Below, one piece after another: positions 1-7,452 of a stretch of DNA of 64,000 bases (within the stretch, counting starts at the first letter, position 1; every line of letters begins with the position of its first letter). A program made the translations under genes and the position numbers. The notes under the pieces were generated by a model, which did not search any database, was not told the DNA's origin, and saw only the letters and a list, made by a program, of their open reading frames with translations. The stretch is from Cohnella caldifontis. Lineage in GTDB: Bacteria > Bacillota > Bacilli > Paenibacillales > Paenibacillaceae. The stretch spans positions 186,001 through 250,000 of the forward strand of contig NZ_JAQZSJ010000001.1 in assembly GCF_029360585.1 (NCBI RefSeq), read 5' to 3'.

Positions 1-143
1 AGCCAGTCCCCGGTATCCGCTGCCCGCTCCGCCATCTCCCACGGGGCTTCGAACCCCGCCAGCCCGGTGACCGGAAGCAGGCACGTGTCCATGTAGGGCT
101 GCAGATCGGGCCAGGAAGCTTCGGTGAGTTCGCTGAATTTCAT
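1..143 (-). CDS. ypiF: DUF2487 family protein YpiF (N-terminal part, cut by window edge)
   Basis: The visible N-terminus contains 'PYMDTCLLPVTGLAG', which I recognise from the YpiF/DUF2487 family. This gene lies just upstream of qcrABC (menaquinol:cytochrome c reductase) in Bacillales, and its function is unknown. An AAAGGA Shine-Dalgarno 11 nt upstream of the ATG at 143 favours this start over the ATG at 155, which would leave no spacing. Only about 47 codons are in the window. Synteny with B. subtilis (ypiB-ypiF-qcr) supports the call. Confidence 0.8.
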   Translation of the reverse strand, partial: MKFSELTEASWPDLQPYMDTCLLPVTGLAGFEAPWEMAERAADTGDW

Positions 144-250
144 TTCGGCTGTCATCCTTTGCATGCAGGTTGGCATCTACCAATACCATCCTACTTCAAA
201 TGGCCGCCGATGGAAAGACAACCGGGGGGGCTTGGCACGGCCGGCGTCCG

Positions 251-280
251 AAAAAACCGCCCGGATCCCATCCGGACGGT
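251..280 (-). terminator. intrinsic terminator after the IDEAL-domain gene
   Basis: On the minus strand an ACCG(T)CCGGAT / ATCCGG(G)CGGT hairpin is followed by TTTTTT. It separates the IDEAL gene from ypiF, so ypiF-qcr probably has its own promoter. Confidence 0.7.
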
Positions 281-320
281 CCCCTCCTTGCGTCTTCGGT
301 TGGATGGATTCCCCGTACGC

Positions 321-503
321 TTACGAGCCGATCGCCTTCAGCTCGTCGGTCAGCTGCCTGAACCGCTCGGAATCCCCCTGGGCAAGCGCTACGTCAATCT
401 CTTTGTAGATCGTTTCCGTCCGGTATTTGCGCAGCGCTTCGTCCAGGATCATCTCAGCCGCCAACCCCAACATGGTCTCATAGGCGACTTTCATGTTATC
501 CAT
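321..503 (-). CDS. small IDEAL-domain protein (YpiB C-terminal type)
   Basis: This 60-aa protein contains 'IDVALAQGDSERFRQL', the short helical IDEAL motif found at the C-terminus of YpiB and in ComK/Spx-related regulatory proteins. B. subtilis YpiB is about 179 aa with an N-terminal UPF0302 domain; here only the IDEAL part with a short helical lead-in is present, in the same genomic place (next to ypiF). A GGAGG 8 nt upstream supports the ATG at 503 over the GTG at 512. The role is unknown; protein-protein interaction is inferred from the domain. Confidence 0.75.
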   Translation of the reverse strand: MDNMKVAYETMLGLAAEMILDEALRKYRTETIYKEIDVALAQGDSERFRQLTDELKAIGS

Positions 504-629
504 TGGTTGCACCTCCGAAATCCGGCTACTAAAGCATATTCACCGGGAGAATTGCCGCCCCGTACGATGGCCCTGCTGACAATCATTGTATCCCCGCCCA
601 TTTCCTGCTCGGCTCGGCGATCGGGCGGT

Positions 630-1874
630 TCAGACATGGGGAAAAACCCCGTCATCCCACCGCTGCGATTCCCGATCGGGGACATTGACGCCCGTGACGA
701 CCGCCTTGCCCTGAGGGGTCATGCGGACCACCGTTTCGCCGGTCTCCGTCTCCCCCCAGCGCAGCAGCCCCAAATGCATCATCATCCGCAAAACGCGCAG
801 CTCCAGTACTTCCTTTTCTTGATCATAGTAATAGGGACGGACGATCGGCTGCAGCACCTCGTAAAGAGACGACACCGTCGTCCACGACCCGGCCAGCCGG
901 GCCACCCATTGCACGAGCGCCGCCAAGTTGGCGACGGGCTTTTTGTACAGCCGCATCCAAAACCGGTACAACCGCGCCGGATCGAACGGTTCCGGGCTTT
1001 CCGCCGCCGCCAATCCCGCTTCGGTCACCGTCAGCCGGTCCGGGTTTTCGCGGATCATGCCCTCGTGAAAAGCGTAATCGTAGAGCAGCGAGAAACGGTC
1101 GGGATAATCGCGGAACCTTCTGCCATAGCCGAAACGCCATCCGGCCTTTCCCGGCACTCCTTCCCCGACCGACATCAGTTCCAGCGCCTGGCCCAATTGC
1201 CGCTTGTACATGTAGCCTTCCGAGGTCAGCGGGACGTCATGGTCCCGGACGTAACGGAGAAACGCAACCAGATCGTCCGCGAGCAGCCCCCGTTCGTCCC
1301 GGTAGGCCGGAGGCTCCTGCCGGACGTCCAGACGCTGCGAGTATCGGTTCTCCAACGCCTCGCACAATCTCCGCTTGACGTCGTCCGGCACTTGATAGAG
1401 GTACCGGGTTTGCTGGGAGAAGCCGTTGAACAGCCACCCGTACCGTTTGAACCGGCTGATCGTCTGCCTTGCGGCATCCTCGGCCGTTTCGGGCTGTTCC
1501 GCTTTCGCGGCGGCGTTTTTTTTGCGGGATCGCGATCCTTTCGCGGGTTGGGCGGGCGGAGCCGGCGGCACGTTCGGCTCCGCCGCCGCCTTCAGGACAA
1601 GCGTGCCGTCCGCCGCCATCCCCCCTGCCCGGGCTTTGAGCTCTTCCAAGCTGTATGACGCCCGGGTATCGAATAGGAGGGAGTTCAGAAAACGGAGATC
1701 GTCCGCGTTCATTTCCTCCACCCGGCTCTCGAGCGCGTCCCGGCGTTGGATGACGGTGAGGATCGACTGGATCAGCTCGTTTTTGGAGTGGCTGCCGCAC
1801 CCGCAGTCGTACGTCCGGGCGATTCGGGTCAACTGATCGATATCGGCGTAGCACAGCATGTCCGCCAGGTTCAT
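630..1874 (-). CDS. conserved hypothetical protein, 414 aa
   Basis: I do not recognise a characterised family. The N-terminus (about residues 1-80) is a charged helical module containing 'CGSHSKNELIQSIL' and 'LRFLNSLLF', reminiscent of SAP-like or winged-helix DNA-associated domains. A low-complexity A/P/K-rich linker follows (about 95-130). The rest is a larger alpha-helical region containing 'RFWMRLYKKPV'. No signal peptide or membrane segment is visible. It occupies the place of the TPR protein ypiA in B. subtilis but shows no TPR pattern. The ATG at 1874, behind GGGGG, is preferred over the in-frame TTG six bases upstream. Confidence 0.7.
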   Translation of the reverse strand: MNLADMLCYADIDQLTRIARTYDCGCGSHSKNELIQSILTVIQRRDALESRVEEMNADDLRFLNSLLFDTRASYSLEELKARAGGMAADGTLVLKAAAEPNVPPAPPAQPAKGSRSRKKNAAAKAEQPETAEDAARQTISRFKRYGWLFNGFSQQTRYLYQVPDDVKRRLCEALENRYSQRLDVRQEPPAYRDERGLLADDLVAFLRYVRDHDVPLTSEGYMYKRQLGQALELMSVGEGVPGKAGWRFGYGRRFRDYPDRFSLLYDYAFHEGMIRENPDRLTVTEAGLAAAESPEPFDPARLYRFWMRLYKKPVANLAALVQWVARLAGSWTTVSSLYEVLQPIVRPYYYDQEKEVLELRVLRMMMHLGLLRWGETETGETVVRMTPQGKAVVTGVNVPDRESQRWDDGVFPHV

Positions 1875-2001
1875 CGGCAACCCCCGCTTCCGGATGATTT
1901 ACTTGCCAGTATCGGTTCATCCGGGCCGGTTTAAACGTGCTTCCCGCTGCGGTGCCGCAACGCGGGGACTAGACAAACGGCGAGCGAGAACGTGGATATA
2001 G

Positions 2002-2040
2002 AAAAACCTCCAATGCCGCGAATGACGCGGAACCGGAGGT
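2002..2040 (-). terminator. intrinsic terminator of the sigma / anti-sigma / phosphatase operon
   Basis: ACCTCC...GGAGGT encloses an inner CCGCG/CGCGG stem and is followed by TTTTTC on the minus strand. It lies just past the phosphatase stop. Confidence 0.75.
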
Positions 2041-2055
2041 CGTTTGCGAATTCCA

Positions 2056-2661
2056 TTACCCGGCGGCGCCTTCAGCCAGGTGGGAGGTGCAATTGTGCAG
2101 CAAGGGGATCCAGCCGCCTTCGCCGGACCGTTCGAGCACGGTGAGCGAAGCGTTCTGGAGATGGTCGTCATGCAGTCCGGGGCACATCAGATGCAGCATC
2201 CGCGCCAGGAAGCTGCCGTGCGTCACGACGAGCCAAGCTTCGCCCGAATGGCGGGCCGCGAAATCCGAGAGAAAATCCGTTCCCCGTCGCAGTACGGCTT
2301 CGTCCGTTTCCTGATCCGGAACGAGGCTTCTCCAATCGTCGCCCCAACGAGACAGCCTCTCCTCCAGCGTCGTTCCTTCCGCCGAACCGAAAGCGCGTTC
2401 CCTCAACCGCGCGTCCGTACGAAGCGGGATGCCCAGATGTTCCGCGACGATCCGCGCCGTGTGGGAGGCCCGGCTCAAATCGCTGGACACGATGCCGTTC
2501 CAGCTCCCTCCGTCCCGAACCAGCCGCCGGGCAAGCAATTCCGCCTGCCGGATCCCGTCCAGGCTTAAAGGAATATCGGTCGTTCCCTGGATTTTGCCAA
2601 GATAGTTCCACTCCGTGACGCCGTGCCGAATCCATCCGATGCGGGTTTTCCGTTCACTCAT
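2056..2661 (-). CDS. histidine phosphatase family protein
   Basis: This 201-aa protein has the phosphoglycerate mutase-like signature 'IRHGVTEWN' (phosphorylated His) near the N-terminus and the second catalytic His in 'VVTHGSFLARM' in the C-terminal half. The family includes cobalamin/sugar phosphatases and broad-specificity phosphatases; the substrate cannot be told from sequence. Its ATG overlaps the anti-sigma factor stop by 4 nt (ATGA), so it is the third gene of the ECF sigma operon. The operon ends at the terminator at 2002. Confidence 0.85.
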   Translation of the reverse strand: MSERKTRIGWIRHGVTEWNYLGKIQGTTDIPLSLDGIRQAELLARRLVRDGGSWNGIVSSDLSRASHTARIVAEHLGIPLRTDARLRERAFGSAEGTTLEERLSRWGDDWRSLVPDQETDEAVLRRGTDFLSDFAARHSGEAWLVVTHGSFLARMLHLMCPGLHDDHLQNASLTVLERSGEGGWIPLLHNCTSHLAEGAAG

Positions 2662-3242
2662 GAGCGAACCCGCGAAAACCAGTTCAGAATCAGCAGCATC
2701 ATGATCATGCCGAGGAGCGACAGCGCGACCCAATACTCCGGCATGACCGGGGAGACGTGCAGCGCATAAACGTCGCTGAGGCTGGCGACGGGAACGTCCA
2801 CCGTCTGGAAGCCGGAAGACAGCGACCCGGTGGCATCCAGTACTTCCGGCGTATCGTTGCCGGCGGTCATGTGTTTCCACGCGGTATAAAGGAACGAACC
2901 GCAAAATACCGCCAGCAAGGCGGCCAGCACCGCGGCCACCTTCTTCCGGAACCCGCTGGAGAAGGCATAGGTCCGGCGCGCCGCCGGCATATACCACGCC
3001 TGTTCGGAATAAATCCGGTCCATGACCTGGCGGTTCAGGCTGTCGGAGACCCAGGTCCTCTCCAGCTCGTCATCATCGAGCGGCAAACCGCGGATCAGCT
3101 CCGCGCTCTCCTCCCACAGCCGGAATTGCTCCGCGCAATCCGCGCAGCCCGCCACGTGCAGATCGACGGCGAGGCGCTCGGGCGAATCTTCCGGCAAATC
3201 CCGGTATATGCCGAGCCATTCCGTGACCTGTTCACAGTTCAT
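2658..3242 (-). CDS. zinc-binding membrane anti-sigma factor (RsiW/ZAS type)
   Basis: The N-terminus carries the zinc-binding H-x3-C-x2-C signature ('HVAGCADC') of ZAS anti-sigma domains, with an upstream Cys in 'MNCEQV'. A first hydrophobic segment lies near residues 88-110 and a second at the very C-terminus ('WVALSLLGMIMMLLIL'), so the inhibitory domain would be cytoplasmic. It overlaps the sigma gene by 4 nt and presumably holds that factor inactive until a signal arrives. The two-membrane-segment layout differs from single-pass RsiW. Confidence 0.85.
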   Translation of the reverse strand: MNCEQVTEWLGIYRDLPEDSPERLAVDLHVAGCADCAEQFRLWEESAELIRGLPLDDDELERTWVSDSLNRQVMDRIYSEQAWYMPAARRTYAFSSGFRKKVAAVLAALLAVFCGSFLYTAWKHMTAGNDTPEVLDATGSLSSGFQTVDVPVASLSDVYALHVSPVMPEYWVALSLLGMIMMLLILNWFSRVRS

Positions 3243-3838
3243 CGCAGTTTCATCTCCTCGTACTCCTTCATCATGACCGGCTCGTTGAAGTACGATTCCA
3301 ATTGCGATTTCACGCTCGCTCTGGCCCGAAACAACAACGATTTGACGGAACTCACCGTCTGATCCAGGATGTTGGCGATTTCCTGATAATCCAAACCTTC
3401 GTACTCCCTAAGAATAAGAGCGGAACGCTGTTTTTCCGGGAGGCTGTTGATCGCTTCCCGGACTTTCAGCGTTTTCTCGCTGCGCAGCAAGCTTTGTTCC
3501 GGGCCCGATTCCGCAGGCGCGGCCGGTATGTAGGCGGTATCGTCCAGGGACACGTGCGCGGTCTTCTGTTTGCGGAGCTCGCTGAGCACCGTATTCCGCG
3601 CGATCGTATACAGCCAAGTCGAGAACGAAGCGTCGAGCTCGCGGAAAGAGTGCAAGCTTCTGTAGGCTTTATAGAAAGCTTCGGAGCAGAGGTCCTCGGC
3701 CATGGCCTCCAGCTTGGCGCTTCTGAGCATATGGTAAACGAACGCCAATATCTTCTTTTGATATCGGCTCATCAACATGGAATATAATTCCACGTTGCCG
3801 TCTTTGATTTCCCGAATGAGCTGGGAATCGGTCATCAT
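3239..3838 (-). CDS. ECF-family RNA polymerase sigma factor
   Basis: This 199-aa protein has region 2 ('AEDLCSEAFYKAYRSL', 'FSTWLYTIARNTVL') and region 4 with the helix-turn-helix ('LPEKQRSALILREYEG', 'LDYQEIANIL'). It is followed by a ZAS anti-sigma factor with a 4-nt overlap, the classic ECF arrangement. A GGGAGG Shine-Dalgarno 11 nt upstream points to the ATG at 3838. Upstream, a GCAACT motif (3912-3917) resembles the element before the YcdB/SLH gene at 34.5 kb, suggesting autoregulation and a shared regulon. The stimulus is unknown. Confidence 0.92.
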   Translation of the reverse strand: MMTDSQLIREIKDGNVELYSMLMSRYQKKILAFVYHMLRSAKLEAMAEDLCSEAFYKAYRSLHSFRELDASFSTWLYTIARNTVLSELRKQKTAHVSLDDTAYIPAAPAESGPEQSLLRSEKTLKVREAINSLPEKQRSALILREYEGLDYQEIANILDQTVSSVKSLLFRARASVKSQLESYFNEPVMMKEYEEMKLR

Positions 3839-3888
3839 GATCCGCGACCCTCCCCCTTTCAGGGTGACGTTCGCAGCCGGTTCCAACC

Positions 3889-3919
3889 ATTATACCGGCC
3901 AAAAACGAAAAAGTTGCGC
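3889..3919 (-). promoter_or_regulatory. putative promoter of the ECF sigma operon
   Basis: Two overlapping signals are seen on the minus strand: a perfect sigma-A -10 TATAAT at 3889-3894 (no good -35), and an ECF-like GCGCAACTTTTTC at 3907-3919 followed 16 nt later by GTAT. The second resembles GCAACC-N16-CGTC upstream of the gene at 34575. The further upstream stretch 3920-4208 is AT-richer and shows no gene. Confidence 0.4.
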
Positions 3920-4208
3920 CTTCGTCAGCGAAGTCGCTGGAGCTACCCATATTTTTACAAAAGATATCTTCATTCTAACACATAAAAGCGCCGCATGAAT
4001 TTAAATATTTCTCAAAATCCTCATCATTACAGGAGATATTGCCTTATTTTACAGGGAAAACCGAGAGAAACCTAGCGGAAAATTTTCCAACGGCTCGTTG
4101 TCCCGAAACCTGAAAACGGGGCATCCTCGTGTTATGTCCGCGAATGAGCGTTAGGCTGCCTGTTGTCGTGAATGCGCCACCGGTCATCGGCAAGTTGCTC
4201 CTAGGGAG

Positions 4209-5354
4209 CTTGATTTAGGACGTTCCCAGTGGCTTGACAGAACTCCTCGGCACGGGACAGTAGGCGTTAAGACGTTCTCGGCGACTTAACGGGACTTCCC
4301 GGCACGGGACAGCGGGCGTTAAGTCGTTCTCGGCGACTGAACGGAACTTCCCGGCACGGGACAGTAGGCGTTAAGACGTTCTCGGCGACTTAACGGGACT
4401 TCCCGGCACGGGACAGCGGGCGTTAAGTCGTTCTCGGCGACTGAACGGAACTTCCCGGCACGGGACAGTAGGCGTTAAGCCGTTCTCGTCGACTTAACGG
4501 GACTACCCGGCACGGGACAGCAGGCGTTGAGCCGTTCTCGGCGACTTAACGGAACTTCCCGGCATGGGACAGTAGGCGTTAAGTCGTTCTCGGCGACTTA
4601 ACGGAACTTCCCGGCACGGGACAGTAGGCGTTAAGTCGTTCTCGGCGACTTAACGGAACTTCCCGGCACGGGACAGTAGGCGTTAAGTCGTTCTCGGCGA
4701 CTTAACGGAACTTCCCGGCACGGGACAGTAGGCGTTAAGTCGTTCTCGGCGACTTAACGGAACTTCCCGGCACGGGACAGTAGGCGTTAAGTCGTTCTCG
4801 GCGACTTAACGGAACTTCCCGGCACGGGACAGTAGGCGTTAAGTCGTTCTCGGCGACTTAACGGAACTTCTCGGCGCGGGACAGCGGGCGTTAAGTCGGT
4901 CTCGGCGACTTAACGGACCTTACCGGCATGGGACAGCAGGCGTTAAGTCGTTCTCGGCGACTTAACGGAACTTCTCGGCGCGGGACAGCGGGCGTTAAGT
5001 CGGTCTCGGCGACTTAACGGACCTTACCGGCATGGGACAGCAGGCGTTAAGTCGTTCTCGGCGACTTAACGGAACTTCCCGGCACGGGACAGTAGGCGTT
5101 AAGTCGTTCTCGGCGACTTAACGGAACTTCTCGGCGCGGGACAGCGGGCGTTAAGTCGTTCTCGGCGACTTAACGGAACTTACCGGCATGGGACAGCAGG
5201 CGTTAAGTCGTTCTCGGCGACTTAACGGAACTTCCCGTCATGGGACAGTAGGCGTTAAGTCGTTCTCGGCGACTAAACGGAACTTCCCGGCACGGGACAG
5301 TAGGCGTTACGTCGTTCTCGGCGACTTAACAGTCGTTTCCCCCGGAGCGAGACA
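4209..5354. repeat. 52-bp tandem repeat array, about 21 units, with hairpin-forming units
   Basis: From 4261 to 5300 there are 20 consecutive units of exactly 52 bp with no indel, starting at 4261, 4313, 4365 and so on to 5249. A degenerate unit precedes them (4209-4260) and a decaying one follows (from 5301). The consensus unit contains a 9-bp inverted repeat, GTTAAGTCG/CGACTTAAC with loop TTCTCGG, and a second small one, TCCCG-GCA-CGGGA. Some neighbouring pairs repeat as 104-bp higher-order units (4261-4364 = 4365-4468; 4885-4988 = 4937-5040 in overlapping register). Unit length is not a multiple of 3, so reading frames rotate; coding is unlikely. Confidence 0.97.
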
Positions 5355-5432
5355 GAATCAGCCGGCCCTAAGACCTAAGCGACCGTTCGGCGGGATCGAT
5401 TTGCGGTTCCACCGGACAAGCCGCGCCGGGAC

Positions 5433-5459
5433 AAAAAAAATCCACCCTCTGGAGGGTGG
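5433..5459 (-). terminator. intrinsic terminator of the candidate sRNA
   Basis: CCACCCTC/GAGGGTGG stem (5442-5449 with 5452-5459), effectively 7 bp with a 4-nt loop, followed on the minus strand by a run of eight T residues. Confidence 0.9.
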
Positions 5460-5507
5460 CTGCACAGAGTGCCAGTATTGGATAGGAGTGGAGAGAAACC
5501 ATACTGT
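5433..5507 (-). ncRNA. candidate small regulatory RNA, about 75 nt
   Basis: A perfect sigma-A promoter (TTGACA, 17-bp spacer, TATAAT) starts transcription near 5507. An 8-bp GC-rich hairpin followed by eight T residues (5433-5459) ends it. The predicted RNA opens with a CAGUAU/AUACUG stem (5501-5506 with 5473-5478). This stem presents a loop with no G between 5481 and 5498 (U/C-rich, containing UCCACUCCU). A small GCAC/GUGC hairpin follows, then the terminator. C/U-rich single-stranded loops that pair with Shine-Dalgarno sequences are typical of Gram-positive sRNAs such as RoxS/RsaE and FsrA. No convincing ORF lies inside. It is not a family I recognise. Confidence 0.7.
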
Positions 5508-5513
5508 ACTTTT

Positions 5514-5542
5514 ATTATATGTATCCGTTTTCATTTTGTCAA
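5514..5542 (-). promoter_or_regulatory. perfect sigma-A promoter of the candidate sRNA
   Basis: -35 TTGACA (5537-5542), 17-bp spacer, -10 TATAAT (5514-5519) on the minus strand. This is a full consensus match. No annotated gene lies downstream before the terminator at 5433. Confidence 0.88.
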
Positions 5543-5681
5543 TAAGCGTTTTCATAAAGGAATATCCGTGCCGATTTCGTCACTTTTCTCGACTTTGCCA
5601 TTAGCGTCACTCTCCTCCAATAGCCTCCGCATGTAGCACCACACACTCGATTTTGCAGTTCTTGCCATTCAAATGTTAAAA
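5543..5681. other. unassigned spacer between the sRNA promoter and the second repeat array
   Basis: No ORF with a ribosome binding site, hairpin-plus-T terminator or repeat unit is seen here. The stretch is lower in GC than the flanking genes. Confidence 0.6.
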
Positions 5682-6118
5682 TAACGTACCTCATACGCTA
5701 TTTCGCCGACCCTGCCGGTTCAACCGCTGAATTAACGTACCTCATACGCTATTTCGCCGACCCTGCCGGTTCAACCGCTGAATTAACGTACCTCATACGC
5801 TATTTCGCCAACCCTGCCGTTCAACCGCTGAATTAACGTACCTCATACGCTATTTCGCCGACTCTGCCGTTCAACCGCTGAATTCACGTATCTCATACGC
5901 TATTTCGCCGACCCTGCCGTTCAACCGCTGAATTAACGTACCTCATACGCTATTTCGCCGACCCTGCCGGTTCAACCGCTGAATTAACGTACCTCATACG
6001 CTCTTTCGCCGACCCTGCCGTTCAACCGCTGAATTCACGTACCTCATACGCTATTTCGCCAACCCTGCCGTTCAACCGCTGAATTCACGTACCTCATACG
6101 CTATTTCGCCGACCCTGC
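5682..6118. repeat. 50/51-bp tandem repeat array, about 8.7 units
   Basis: Units contain the core ACGTACCTCATACGC, then TATTTCGCC and a CAACCGCTGAAT end. Copies differ by one base in length (CCGGTT versus CCGTT), giving 51- and 50-bp units. The inner CGTA-CCTCA-TACG is a short inverted repeat. The last unit breaks off near 6118. Unrelated in sequence to the 52-bp array 330 bp away but nearly equal in period. Confidence 0.95.
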
Positions 6119-6277
6119 CGCCTAGTCGCCGAAACGATGCACCAAGCGCGAAATTGCAGGTCTTCCCCCATCCTCCGCAGTCGTCAATTTCTTGTTGCGA
6201 TCCGTCCGAACGACTTCGATTTAGAAATAGGCTGCACTGAGATGACCTAATTATTGGTTTTGATGAAGGCTGAAACC

Positions 6278-6327
6278 AAAAAATAGCTTGCGGACAGCGC
6301 ATTCGCCATTCGTCCGCAAGCTTTTTC
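6278..6327 (-). terminator. terminator at the end of the aromatic supraoperon (after tyrA)
   Basis: An 11-bp AGCTTGCGGAC/GTCCGCAAGCT stem (6285-6295 with 6312-6322) is followed by T-runs on both strands (ATTTTTTGG on the minus strand), so it works in both directions. It abuts the tyrA stop. Confidence 0.85.
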
Positions 6328-6330
6328 TTC

Positions 6331-7452
6331 TCAATAATGCACGGAGTACTGAAGGGACTTCAGCAGTTCCACGGCGCGCTGCAGGTCCCCTTCCTCGCGG
6401 AACGACAGCCGCAGCACCCCGGGTACGTCCTCCCGGCTTTCGATGATGTGCAGGTTGCTCAAGTTGATGCGGGCTTGTCCGAGCTCCGTCGCGATTTTGC
6501 CGATGATGCCCGGGTGGTCCGGCACGTCCACGTAACATTCGTAAAGGGAAGTGATCACGCCTTTGCGCCGTTCGGGCAGACGGCCGCGAAACTCGCCGGC
6601 CCGGCGGAACGCTTCCGCCACCCCGTCCCCGTCTGCGTTCTCGAGCATGGCGCGGAAACCGTCCATTTCGTCCCGCCAGTCGTCGAGCAGCTTGAGCAGC
6701 ACTTTCCGGTTGCGGATCAGGATGTCCCGCCACAGCAGCGGATCGCCGCTGGCGATCCGGGTGATGTCGCGGAAGCCGCCCGCCGCCAAGCTGGCATACA
6801 GATCGTTCGAATCGTTGTACCCGGCGACCTGGTTGACCAAGCCGACCGCGATGATATGCGGCAAATGGCTGATCGCGGCGACGACGTCGTCGTGAAGTTC
6901 CGCGTCCATCTTCACGATGTGCGCTTTCGTCCAGCGGAGCAGCGCTTCCAGGCGCGACAGCGCTTCGCCCGGCGTGTCCTCCGTCGGCGTCAGCACGTAA
7001 AACGCGTTCTCGAACAAATACGAGCTGGCGGCTTCCACGCCCGTCCGCTCGGAGCCGGCCATCGGATGGCCGCCGATGAACGCGGCTCCGCTCTCCCGAA
7101 GCTTCTCCCCGTGCCGGACGACCGACGCTTTCGTACTGCCGACGTCGGTCACGACGCAGCCGGGCTTCAAGGGCAGGCGGGCCAACTCGTCCACGTAATC
7201 CTCCAGCCGCCCCACCGGGACGCAGAGGAAGAGGAAATCGGCGTCCTTCGCCGCTTCCTCGACGGAAACGGTCGCTTCGTCGACCACGCCCCGCTCCACG
7301 TATTTCCGCACCGAGGAGGGATTCACCGAATGGCCGACGACCGTGACTCCCGGCTTGTCTTTGAAGCACAGCGCCAGCGATCCGCCGATCAAGCCGACGC
7401 CGAAAATCGCGATCCGGATCGGATCGCCCTGCCGAAAACCGCCCTCACTCAT
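6331..7452 (-). CDS. tyrA: prephenate dehydrogenase with C-terminal ACT domain
   Basis: Converts prephenate to 4-hydroxyphenylpyruvate with NAD+, the tyrosine branch after chorismate mutase. The N-terminal dinucleotide-binding motif 'FGVGLIGGSLAL' sits near residue 18, with the family motif 'IGGHPMAGSER' in the middle. A C-terminal ACT domain ('DVPDHPGIIGKIATELG', about residues 300-373) probably mediates tyrosine feedback. The length of 373 aa is normal for Bacillales TyrA. It overlaps hisC by 4 nt. In B. subtilis aroE follows; here the operon terminates instead. Confidence 0.95.
   Translation of the reverse strand: MSEGGFRQGDPIRIAIFGVGLIGGSLALCFKDKPGVTVVGHSVNPSSVRKYVERGVVDEATVSVEEAAKDADFLFLCVPVGRLEDYVDELARLPLKPGCVVTDVGSTKASVVRHGEKLRESGAAFIGGHPMAGSERTGVEAASSYLFENAFYVLTPTEDTPGEALSRLEALLRWTKAHIVKMDAELHDDVVAAISHLPHIIAVGLVNQVAGYNDSNDLYASLAAGGFRDITRIASGDPLLWRDILIRNRKVLLKLLDDWRDEMDGFRAMLENADGDGVAEAFRRAGEFRGRLPERRKGVITSLYECYVDVPDHPGIIGKIATELGQARINLSNLHIIESREDVPGVLRLSFREEGDLQRAVELLKSLQYSVHY

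Noticed and set aside
159-1658. A 499-codon plus-strand reading frame opposite the unknown 414-aa gene
   Set aside because: It is antisense to a gene with a good start and typical third-position GC; long mirror frames are expected in this high-GC genome. Similar antisense frames opposite trp, tyrA, der, rpsA and ypeB were rejected for the same reason.
5358-5555. A 65-codon minus-strand reading frame over the sRNA locus
   Set aside because: It begins within the perfect -35 region and crosses the intrinsic terminator, so it would not be transcribed as a whole.
5188-5604. A 138-codon plus-strand reading frame through the end of the 52-bp array
   Set aside because: The 52-bp unit shifts frame each copy, no ribosome binding site is seen, and the frame runs antisense through the sRNA promoter and terminator.
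4209-6118. CRISPR array
   Set aside because: Units are contiguous and nearly identical over their full length, with no unique spacers, no leader and no cas genes nearby.
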